Of a DNA stretch of 11,697 bases, positions 5,935 to 11,697 are shown in pieces. Position 1 is the first letter of the stretch; the number at the start of each line of letters is the position of its first letter. The translations under genes and the position numbers were made by a program. Origin of the DNA: Flavobacteriaceae bacterium UBA3078 (GTDB lineage: Bacteria; Bacteroidota; Bacteroidia; Flavobacteriales; Flavobacteriaceae); assembly GCA_002366675.1 (NCBI GenBank), contig DFBO01000171.1, positions 1 to 11,697 of the forward strand, written 5' to 3'. The notes under the pieces were generated by a model. It was not told the DNA's origin, made no database searches, and saw only the letters and a list, made by a program, of their open reading frames with translations.

Positions 5935-6903
5935 AACATAAACTTCTAATAGTGTTGCATTTTTAGAAGTAATTTCAAATGCTTTTATATTAGCTGGAAT
6001 CAAGATGGTTTCTCCAGCTTTAATAGTCTCTTTATAGTTTGTTACTTGAATATGTGCTTCACCTTCAACACACATATATATAATAAAAGAATCAAAAGTA
6101 TTTTTAACTTTTAATGTGTTATTAACTTTTAAGTAGTTGGTAGTAAAATAAGGGCAACTTATCATGTTGTTATGTTGGTTCTCTTTCTTATTATAAGCTA
6201 CTCTAAAATTTTCGGGCATGTTAAAATTAAAAGCATCCAAAGCTAAATCGTTATGTAACTCTCGAGAGTTTCCTTTTTCATCTACACGATCCCAATCGTA
6301 CACACGATAAGTTATATCACTTGTTTGCTGGATTTCTGCCAAAAGGACTCCTGCTCCAATGGCATGAACTCTTCCAACTTCAATGAAATATGTATCACCA
6401 GTTTTTACCTTGTCAAAATTTAGAATCTGAGTTAACGTTTTTTCTTTAAGATGTTCTAAATATTTTTCTGGAGTCATCTCTTGATTAAATCCAACTATTA
6501 AATTTGAATCTAAATCAGCTTGCATCACATACCACATCTCTGTTTTTCCAAAAGAATTATGACGTTTTGAAGCTATTTCATCGTTTGGGTGAAGTTGTAT
6601 AGATAAGTCTTGCTTTGCGTCGATAAACTTAATTAATAAAGGGAATGTATTTCCAAACCGTTTATAGTTTTTCTCGCCTATTAAATCTGCTTTATATGTA
6701 TCTAAAAGTTGCTTTAAAGATTGATTTTCTAAATTTCTATTTGAAACTATAGACGTATCGCCTTCAACATCACTAATCTCCCAGCTTTCTCCAATATTTG
6801 GCAGGTAACTTTCTTTATTAAGTAGTGCTTTTAGTTTTTGCCCTCCCCAAATTTTCTCTTTTAAAATGGGATGAAACTTTAATGGATACAATGGATTATT
6901 CAT
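5932..6903 (-). CDS. manA: Type I mannose-6-phosphate isomerase (short form)
   Basis: 323 residues, the length of the short Bacillus-type class I enzymes. It interconverts mannose 6-phosphate and fructose 6-phosphate, linking glycolysis to GDP-mannose and polysaccharide synthesis; cytosolic and zinc-dependent. Visible motifs: KEKIWGGQ at 16-22; IQLHPND at 102-108 with metal ligands Gln103 and His105; KTEMWYV at 120-126 with Glu122; VHAIGAG at 179-185 with His180; and TYRVYDWDR at 198-206 with the probable catalytic Arg200. Both cupin halves are present; the C-terminal one (about 240-323) contains the GETILIPA turn. It lies four bases downstream of queD in the same operon (idi-queD-manA). No mannose-specific gene is nearby, so the grouping looks historical rather than pathway-based. 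Confidence 0.95.
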   Translation of the reverse strand: MNNPLYPLKFHPILKEKIWGGQKLKALLNKESYLPNIGESWEISDVEGDTSIVSNRNLENQSLKQLLDTYKADLIGEKNYKRFGNTFPLLIKFIDAKQDLSIQLHPNDEIASKRHNSFGKTEMWYVMQADLDSNLIVGFNQEMTPEKYLEHLKEKTLTQILNFDKVKTGDTYFIEVGRVHAIGAGVLLAEIQQTSDITYRVYDWDRVDEKGNSRELHNDLALDAFNFNMPENFRVAYNKKENQHNNMISCPYFTTNYLKVNNTLKVKNTFDSFIIYMCVEGEAHIQVTNYKETIKAGETILIPANIKAFEITSKNATLLEVYV

Positions 6904-6907
6904 TCTT

Positions 6908-7318
6908 TTACTCTCCTGAATAGCTTACAAAATTACGAGGTGTTTCGTAGAGTGTTACTTTCAACTTTAAATTTGATTTTATTCGCGACCTTAATTTATT
7001 ATAAATAACAACAACAATATTTTCAGCAGTTGGATTTAAGTTTTTAAACGCTTCTACATCTAAATTTAAATTTTTATGGTCGAAGGCATCTTCAACTTCT
7101 TCTTTTATAAGGTCTTTTAATACTTTCATATCTATAACATAACCTGTTTCTTTATCAATTTTACCAGTCACGCTAACAACAAGTTCATAATTATGACCAT
7201 GATAATTTGGGTTACTGCATTTTCCAAAAACAGTATGGTTCTTCTCGTTGCTCCAATCTATTCTGTATAATCTATGTGCAGCATTAAAATGTGCTTTTCT
7301 ACTAACGGTTACCATCAT
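6908..7318 (-). CDS. queD: 6-pyruvoyl-tetrahydropterin synthase / 6-carboxytetrahydropterin synthase family
   Basis: 136 residues, COG0720 family. The enzyme acts on 7,8-dihydroneopterin triphosphate; QueD makes 6-carboxytetrahydropterin for queuosine, PTPS makes 6-pyruvoyl-tetrahydropterin for biopterin-type cofactors. Zinc ligands are His15 (HFNAAHR), His40 and His42 (YHGHNY). The catalytic Cys34 lies in FGKCSNPNYHGH, the Asp80-His81 pair in FDHKNL, PTAEN at 96-100 and Glu125 in LYETP contact the pterin. The spacing from Cys to HGH is five residues, as in animal PTPS, whereas Escherichia coli QueD has three, so the product is uncertain. The ATG overlaps the idi stop as ATGA (7318-7315). A second ATG directly follows and is an alternative start. 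Family call firm; the symbol follows common annotation. Confidence 0.9.
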   Translation of the reverse strand: MMVTVSRKAHFNAAHRLYRIDWSNEKNHTVFGKCSNPNYHGHNYELVVSVTGKIDKETGYVIDMKVLKDLIKEEVEDAFDHKNLNLDVEAFKNLNPTAENIVVVIYNKLRSRIKSNLKLKVTLYETPRNFVSYSGE

Positions 7319-7842
7319 GCTTCAGTAATATTTATATGTTCGTAGAATTTATCGAAAATAATTTTAAACCATTCGGTGTAATTTTCAGGTTGTGTTTTAA
7401 TGTCTGTTTGTACATTATCTAACGACATCCATTTCCAATTTGAAACTTCGTCTGGATTAATATTTGGATCATTATTATACTTACCAATTAAAATATGGTC
7501 ATATTCATGTTCAGTTAAACCATTGTCAAAAGGTGCTTTATAAATAAATGAAATAGATTCTTCTAAAGGAGTTACAAACCCCATTTCTTCCTGTAAACGA
7601 CGTATACCTGCCTGAATATTTGTTTCACCATCTCTTTGATGGCTACAACAGGTATTTGTCCATAATTTTGGGGAATGATATTTATGTGCAGCACGTTGCT
7701 GAAGCATCAATTCATTTTTATCATTAAATACAAAAATCGAAAAAGCACGATGTAATAAGGCCTTTTCATGCGCCTCAAGTTTTGGCATGAGTCCAATTTG
7801 CTCATCGTTTTCATTTACTAAAATTACTTGCTCTTCAATCAT
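7315..7842 (-). CDS. idi: Isopentenyl-diphosphate delta-isomerase, type I
   Basis: 175 residues, Nudix fold. It isomerises isopentenyl diphosphate to dimethylallyl diphosphate, the starter for isoprenoids (quinones, carotenoids). It is essential where the mevalonate pathway is used, as in many flavobacteria. Motifs: metal-binding His25 and His31 (EAHEKALLHRAFS), WTNTCCSH at 61-68 with the catalytic Cys66 and His68, the Nudix-like helix GIRRLQEEMG at 79-88, and Glu111/Glu113 in LTEHEYDH. These match the type I metal-dependent, flavin-free enzyme. It is the first gene of the idi-queD-manA operon and diverges from prfC across 126 bases. I could not find a convincing promoter for it. Its last bases overlap the queD start by four, suggesting translational coupling. 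Confidence 0.95.
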   Translation of the reverse strand: MIEEQVILVNENDEQIGLMPKLEAHEKALLHRAFSIFVFNDKNELMLQQRAAHKYHSPKLWTNTCCSHQRDGETNIQAGIRRLQEEMGFVTPLEESISFIYKAPFDNGLTEHEYDHILIGKYNNDPNINPDEVSNWKWMSLDNVQTDIKTQPENYTEWFKIIFDKFYEHINITEA

Positions 7843-7939
7843 AATGTAAAAATAACAATCAAAATATTAAAAATGCGTCAAACTTTTCATAAAATTGAAA
7901 AGCAGTTAAAACAATCATTTAAATTGTGTTTAATAATAG

Positions 7940-7947
7940 TATCTTTG
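7940..7947 (+). promoter_or_regulatory. -7 promoter box of prfC
   Basis: TATCTTTG followed by C is a textbook Bacteroidota -7 box, 21 bases before the prfC ATG at 7969. The implied leader is very short (about 15 bases). No good -33 element is visible at the expected distance. Confidence 0.6.
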
Positions 7948-7968
7948 CAACCCATTTGCAAGATTATT

Positions 7969-9558
7969 ATGAGCTTTATAAAGGAAATAAACAGACGAAG
8001 AACTTTTGGTATTATTTCGCATCCAGATGCTGGAAAAACAACTTTAACCGAAAAATTATTACTTTTTGGTGGTGCTATTCAAGAAGCTGGAGCTGTAAAA
8101 AGTAACAAAATAAAAAAAGGTGCTACTAGTGACTTTATGGAAATTGAACGTCAGCGTGGAATTTCTGTTGCTACTTCTGTTTTAGCGTTCGAATATGATG
8201 GTATAAAAATTAATATTCTTGATACTCCTGGTCACAAAGATTTTGCTGAAGATACGTTTAGAACACTTACTGCTGTTGATAGCGTGATTGTTGTTATTGA
8301 TGTTGCAAAAGGTGTTGAGGAGCAGACTGAAAAACTGGTTGAAGTTTGTAGAATGCGTAATATTCCTATGATCGTTTTTATCAATAAAATGGATAGAGAG
8401 GGTAAAGATGCTTTTGATTTATTGGATGAAATTGAACAAAAACTAGGTCTTAGTGTCGTACCACTAAGCTTTCCAATTGGTATGGGCTACGATTTTAAAG
8501 GAATCTATAACATTTGGGAAAAAAATGTAAATTTATTTAGTGGTGACAGTAGAAAAAACATTGAAGAGACTATTAAGATTTCAGATTTACAATCACCAGA
8601 ATTAGATAAACTTGTTGGCGAAAAAGCTGCCAATACACTTCGTGAAGAAATAGAACTTGTTGAAGGTATATATCCAACATTTGAAAAGGATGAATATTTA
8701 AATGGAAAGCAACAACCCGTGTTCTTTGGATCAGCTTTAAACAATTTTGGAGTTCGTGAACTACTAGATTGCTTTGTAGAAATAGCACCAAAACCAAGGC
8801 CAAAACAAAGTGAAGAAAGATTAGTAAAGCCTGAGGAGCAAAAATTTACAGGGTTTGTGTTTAAGATTCATGCAAATATGGATCCCAATCATAGAAACCG
8901 TTTAGCATTTATTAAAATTGTTTCAGGAACTTTTGAGAGAAATAAACCTTACTTGCACGTTAGGCATAATAAGAAACTAAAATTTTCTAGTCCTAATGCA
9001 TTTTTTGCCGAGAGAAAGGAAATTGTAGATATATCGTATCCTGGAGATATTGTTGGGCTGCAAGATACTGGAACATTTAAAATAGGTGATACTTTAACAG
9101 AAGGAGAAGTATTGAATTACAAAGGTGTTCCTAGTTTCTCACCTGAACATTTTAGATATATTAATAATGCAGACCCTTTAAAATCAAAACAACTCTTTAA
9201 AGGCATCGACCAATTAATGGACGAAGGTGTTGCACAATTATTTACTTTAGAACTTAATGGAAGAAAAGTTATTGGTACAGTTGGAGCTCTGCAATATGAA
9301 GTTATCCAATACCGATTAGAACATGAATATGGAGCAAAATGCACTTACGAAAACTTGAATGTACATAAAGCTTGCTGGATTGAAGTTAGCGATCAAAAAA
9401 ATGAAGAGTATAAAGAGTTTCTAAGAGTAAAGCAACGTTTCTTAGCAAAAGACAAACAAAATCAATTGGTATTTTTAGCTGATTCTCCATTTTCTATGCA
9501 GATGACTCAACAGAAATATCCGAGTATCAAATTTCATTTTACTTCAGAATTTAAATAA
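7969..9558 (+). CDS. prfC: Peptide chain release factor 3 (RF3)
   Basis: 529 residues, the same length as Escherichia coli RF3. This translational GTPase removes RF1 or RF2 from the ribosome after peptide release. GTPase motifs: G1 SHPDAGKT at 17-24, switch region with RQRGIS at 61-66, G3 DTPGH at 85-89, and G4 NKMD at 139-142. EF-Tu-like domain 2 and the RF3-specific C-terminal domain follow (KFTGFVFKIHANMDPNHR at about 290; VGALQYEVIQYRLEHEY near 450). The frame stays open upstream to 7828, but the ATG at 7969 is chosen because MSFIKEINRRRTFGIISHPD is the normal RF3 N-terminus, the upstream part overlaps idi, and the -7 box at 7940-7947 would lie inside a longer gene. No terminator is visible directly downstream. 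Confidence 0.97.
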   Translation: MSFIKEINRRRTFGIISHPDAGKTTLTEKLLLFGGAIQEAGAVKSNKIKKGATSDFMEIERQRGISVATSVLAFEYDGIKINILDTPGHKDFAEDTFRTLTAVDSVIVVIDVAKGVEEQTEKLVEVCRMRNIPMIVFINKMDREGKDAFDLLDEIEQKLGLSVVPLSFPIGMGYDFKGIYNIWEKNVNLFSGDSRKNIEETIKISDLQSPELDKLVGEKAANTLREEIELVEGIYPTFEKDEYLNGKQQPVFFGSALNNFGVRELLDCFVEIAPKPRPKQSEERLVKPEEQKFTGFVFKIHANMDPNHRNRLAFIKIVSGTFERNKPYLHVRHNKKLKFSSPNAFFAERKEIVDISYPGDIVGLQDTGTFKIGDTLTEGEVLNYKGVPSFSPEHFRYINNADPLKSKQLFKGIDQLMDEGVAQLFTLELNGRKVIGTVGALQYEVIQYRLEHEYGAKCTYENLNVHKACWIEVSDQKNEEYKEFLRVKQRFLAKDKQNQLVFLADSPFSMQMTQQKYPSIKFHFTSEFK

Positions 9559-9603
9559 AAAGGATGTAGTTCATCGAATAAATAGAATTAAGATTGTTTT
9601 TAA

Positions 9604-9637
9604 TCGAATTTTTGATACATTTAGTCGGATTTTTGAT
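9604..9637 (+). repeat. Two 13-bp near-identical direct repeats, 21 bases apart
   Basis: TCGAATTTTTGAT at 9604-9616 and TCGGATTTTTGAT at 9625-9637 differ at one base and are spaced by 21 bases start to start, about two helical turns. A shorter TCGAAT lies at 9574-9579. They lie in the prfC to 4Fe-4S gene interval and could be regulator half-sites. Confidence 0.4.
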
Positions 9638-9699
9638 TGTGCTAAAATCCAGTTTAATTACATTTATTTTAGATTATAACCCCAAATAATGATCTACTT

Positions 9700-9933
9700 A
9701 TGGAAACAAATACCCCAAATGTTTTCAGTAATAGAGATATTACTGTAACCTATAAACCTCGTATTTGCGTACACGCAGAGCGTTGTGCAAAAGAACTTTC
9801 AAATGTTTTTAGAGATTCTGTTATTCCTTGGATTGACCTGGATGGCGCTTCTACAAATAAAATTATTAAACAAGTAAAGAAATGTCCTTCTGGTGCTTTA
9901 CAATATTGTTTAAATAAAAAAGAGGCTTGCTAA
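9700..9933 (+). CDS. Divergent 4Fe-4S mono-cluster protein (Fer4_19 type)
   Basis: 77 residues. The sequence from YKPRICVHAERC to KKCPSGALQYC fits the Fer4_19 family (divergent 4Fe-4S mono-cluster domain), often annotated as (4Fe-4S)-binding protein and found alone or beside a CDGSH domain. Putative ligands and conserved residues: Cys23, His25, Cys29, and Cys62 in CPSGAL; PWIDLDGA (43-50) is the family core loop. Two more cysteines, Cys70 and Cys77, lie near the C-terminus, and Cys70 is a candidate fourth ligand. It has no signal peptide and is probably a small cytosolic electron carrier or iron-sulfur sensor; its partner is unknown. The gene stands 141 bases after prfC and 63 before the sulfotransferase-like gene; whether these are co-transcribed is unclear. 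Confidence 0.88.
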   Translation: METNTPNVFSNRDITVTYKPRICVHAERCAKELSNVFRDSVIPWIDLDGASTNKIIKQVKKCPSGALQYCLNKKEAC

Positions 9934-9946
9934 TTTTTTTAACTTC

Positions 9947-10010
9947 TAATTTAATTTCATGTTTAAAGTTGTAATTTTCACTTTCAAACTTTAAACATGA
10001 AATTAAATTA
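9947..10010. repeat. 24-bp perfect inverted repeat over the start codon of the sulfotransferase-like gene
   Basis: The arms 9947-9970 and 9987-10010 are exact reverse complements separated by 16 bases. The right arm contains the ATG at 9997 and the first codons of the gene. In an RNA made from upstream, the start codon would be buried in a long AU-rich stem. No T run follows, so it is not a standard terminator. A weak -7-like box, TAATTTTC at 9972-9979, lies in the loop; a transcript starting there would contain only the right arm and could not form the stem. Confidence 0.85.
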
Positions 10011-11613
10011 TTTACTATTCTTTTTTTATTTCTTTTTATCAACTATTTTTTTTGGTCAAGAAACCCTTGGACTATTACAAAATGAAACATCAGCTTTTGA
10101 TGGTTACACTTTGTTTACACCAGAAAAAGATACGTCTGTATATCTCATAAATAATTGTGGAAATGTTATTAATACTTGGACATTTTCAGATAATCCAGCA
10201 TTAACATGCTATCTTCTAGAAAATGGCAATCTTTTAAGAGCTGGAAAACAAAACTTAGAAATTAGAGATTGGGATGATAATTTAGTTTGGCAATTCAATC
10301 TAAGCACAATTAATTTAAAACAACATCACGATATAGAACCTTTACCTAATGGAAATATATTATGCTTAATTAAAGAGGTTGTTTCAGAAGCAGAGCAAAT
10401 AAATTTAGGTAAAAACCCTGATTTAGTTGATGGAGATTTTAGGTCTGAAAAAATAATTGAATTCCAACCGGTTGGTATAGATCAAATAAATATAGTTTGG
10501 GAATGGCGTTTTCTAGATCATATCATCCAAGATTTTGACTCTAATGCTGCAAATTATGGAGACGTTGCTGCACATCCAGAGTTATTAGATTTTAATTATG
10601 AAGATTATAATATGATACATTCTGATTGGATACATATGAATAGTGTAGCATACAATGCAGATTTAGACCATATAATCATGTCTGCCAAAAGTTTGGGTGA
10701 AATATACATTATTGATCATAGTACAACTACTGCAGAGGCTTCAGGACAAACAGGAGGGAATTCTGGGAATGGTGGTGATTTTCTTTGGCGTTGGGGAAAT
10801 CCAGAAGTATATAGACAAGGATTACCTTCTGATAGAAAATTGTATGAACAACATGATGCCAAATGGGTTACAAATGGTTATTTAAATGAAGGGAAGATTT
10901 CTATCTTTAATAACGATCAAGATGGTACTCAAACTCATAGTTCTATTCATTTAATTACACCAGAATTAGATACAAATAACAATTATCAATTAGTGAATAA
11001 TACATATTTACCTTCAGATTATTTTTGGTCTTGGAGTGGAAATATTTTAGGTGAAACAGTTCTTGAACTTAAAAAATCTGGTGTTCAATCCTTACCTAAT
11101 GGTAATATGATATTTTGTGAAACGTCTAAAGGAAGACTAACAGAATTAGATTTAGATAACAATGTAGCTTGGATGTATAGAAATCCTGCTGGTTCTGAAA
11201 TATACAATCAATATGCAACAGATTCAGAAATTGTTGGTGACAATAGTATGTTTAGAGGGGAAAAATACCCGAAAGATTACACTGCGTTTATTGGTAGAGA
11301 TGTAACTCCTGGATCAATAATTGAAGATATAAATAACAATTCTGAACAATGTAATATAAATTTATCTATCACTAATGTCACTCATATAGAGGAAATTTCC
11401 ATAAACAACCCAATTTATAATAATACCGTTCATTTTCATCAATCCTTGGAGAGCACAAACATTACGATTTATGATGTAACAGGAAAATTATTAAATAAAT
11501 TTCAATCCTTTTATGGGAAAAATTTAAATATTTCTTATCTAAATACTGGCTTGTATTTTCTAAAGATTGAAAAAGGATCTAAGCAACAAGTATTTAAAAT
11601 TATAGTTCAATAA
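9997..11613 (+). CDS. Arylsulfotransferase-like beta-propeller protein with T9SS sorting domain
   Basis: 538 residues. A signal peptide (about 1-20, very hydrophobic, ending FFGQ) is followed by a beta-propeller region (about 25-440) with arylsulfotransferase (ASST) landmarks: HHDIEPLPNGN at 110-120, DWIHMNSV at 210-217, IYIIDHSTTTAEASGQTGG at 236-254, and EQHDAKWV at 284-291. ASST enzymes move sulfate from phenolic sulfates to phenols through a histidine intermediate; His111, His213 and His286 are the likely active-site histidines by spacing. The C-terminus (about 465-538, including ITIYDVTGKLLN and LNTGLYFLKI) is a type A T9SS sorting domain, so the protein is probably exported across the outer membrane and surface-bound or released. 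The true substrate may differ from that of proteobacterial ASST. A terminator follows at 11634-11668; a 24-bp inverted repeat covers the start. Confidence 0.9.
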   Translation: MKLNYLLFFFYFFLSTIFFGQETLGLLQNETSAFDGYTLFTPEKDTSVYLINNCGNVINTWTFSDNPALTCYLLENGNLLRAGKQNLEIRDWDDNLVWQFNLSTINLKQHHDIEPLPNGNILCLIKEVVSEAEQINLGKNPDLVDGDFRSEKIIEFQPVGIDQINIVWEWRFLDHIIQDFDSNAANYGDVAAHPELLDFNYEDYNMIHSDWIHMNSVAYNADLDHIIMSAKSLGEIYIIDHSTTTAEASGQTGGNSGNGGDFLWRWGNPEVYRQGLPSDRKLYEQHDAKWVTNGYLNEGKISIFNNDQDGTQTHSSIHLITPELDTNNNYQLVNNTYLPSDYFWSWSGNILGETVLELKKSGVQSLPNGNMIFCETSKGRLTELDLDNNVAWMYRNPAGSEIYNQYATDSEIVGDNSMFRGEKYPKDYTAFIGRDVTPGSIIEDINNNSEQCNINLSITNVTHIEEISINNPIYNNTVHFHQSLESTNITIYDVTGKLLNKFQSFYGKNLNISYLNTGLYFLKIEKGSKQQVFKIIVQ

Positions 11614-11633
11614 TCAAAAATAGCACAAAGAAT

Positions 11634-11668
11634 AAAATCCCATTGATACAAATTCAATGGGATTTTTT
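11634..11668. terminator. Terminator after the sulfotransferase-like gene
   Basis: A 13-bp stem (11634-11646 with 11654-11666, core ATCCCATTGA/TCAATGGGAT) with a 7-base loop and six T. The A run on the left allows it to act in both directions. Confidence 0.85.
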
Positions 11669-11679
11669 AATATATCTTT

Positions 11680-11697
11680 TTAACCTTGTCCAGTTGG
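11680..11697 (-). CDS. Possible 3' end of a convergent gene
   Basis: Read on the minus strand from the window edge, the bases give Pro-Thr-Gly-Gln-Gly then TAA at 11682-11680. It lies just beyond a terminator that could serve both strands, as expected for a converging gene. Only five codons are visible, so product and reality are uncertain. Confidence 0.22.
   Translation of the reverse strand, partial: PTGQG

Noticed and set aside
7860..7882. Possible idi promoter (CAAAATA and CAAA on the plus strand, read on minus)
   Set aside because: The -7 part is one base short of consensus and the gap to the TTTG is about 12 bases rather than about 19, so it is not convincing.
7828..7968. 47-residue N-terminal extension of RF3 in the same open frame
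   Set aside because: It overlaps idi, contains the -7 promoter box at 7940-7947, and is not RF3-like; the ATG at 7969 gives the usual 529-residue protein.
8505..8803. Two open frames on the minus strand inside prfC
   Set aside because: They are antisense to a strongly conserved GTPase gene, have no family features and are explained by the codon use of prfC.
9117..9344. 75-codon minus-strand frame inside prfC
   Set aside because: Antisense shadow of the RF3 C-terminal domain with no recognisable protein features.
10697..10885. 62-codon frame in another frame of the sulfotransferase-like gene
   Set aside because: Fully inside a continuous, well-supported coding sequence and without domain features.

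Overview
The window reads as chromosomal DNA of a marine-type Flavobacteriaceae (Bacteroidota). The DNA is strongly AT-rich. Promoter-like boxes follow the Bacteroidota TAnnTTTG pattern, Shine-Dalgarno signals are weak, and the last gene carries a C-terminal sorting domain of the type IX secretion system (T9SS), which is confined to this phylum. Several genes (short type I phosphomannose isomerase, QueD/PTPS, type I Idi, RF3) look like ordinary flavobacterial core genes. I see no insertion sequence, phage gene, CRISPR array or rRNA. No gene-free stretch exceeds 300 bases; the longest is 941-1192, which holds a hairpin, a candidate promoter and a small inverted repeat.

Region 1 (1-3354). A secreted alpha/beta-hydrolase-like protein whose nucleophile serine is replaced by glycine (14-940) is followed by a hairpin. 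A tight four-gene operon comes next: an SPFH/band-7 membrane protein, a 52-residue DUF4177 protein, a second secreted alpha/beta hydrolase with an intact triad, and a 55-residue Arc-type ribbon-helix-helix DNA-binding protein. Gaps between these genes are 14, 1 and 1 bases, and a strong terminator overlaps the last stop codon. The two hydrolases are paralogues flanking the SPFH gene. This is the most promising place for an undescribed system: a membrane scaffold, an exported enzyme, and a probable self-encoded regulator.

Region 2 (3355-5502). A DUF819 multi-spanning membrane protein and a DUF4369 lipoprotein, both on the plus strand, end at a bidirectional terminator.

Region 3 (5505-7842, minus strand). 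An idi-queD-manA operon (4-base overlap, then a 4-base gap) is followed by a small helical protein of unknown function with a promoter-like box over the manA stop codon, then tRNA-Thr(UGU) with its own clear promoter.

Region 4 (7969-11697, plus strand). prfC (RF3) diverges from idi. Then come a small divergent 4Fe-4S protein and a T9SS-exported arylsulfotransferase-like protein whose start codon lies inside a 24-bp perfect inverted repeat. A terminator follows, and five codons of a possible convergent gene may enter at the window edge.
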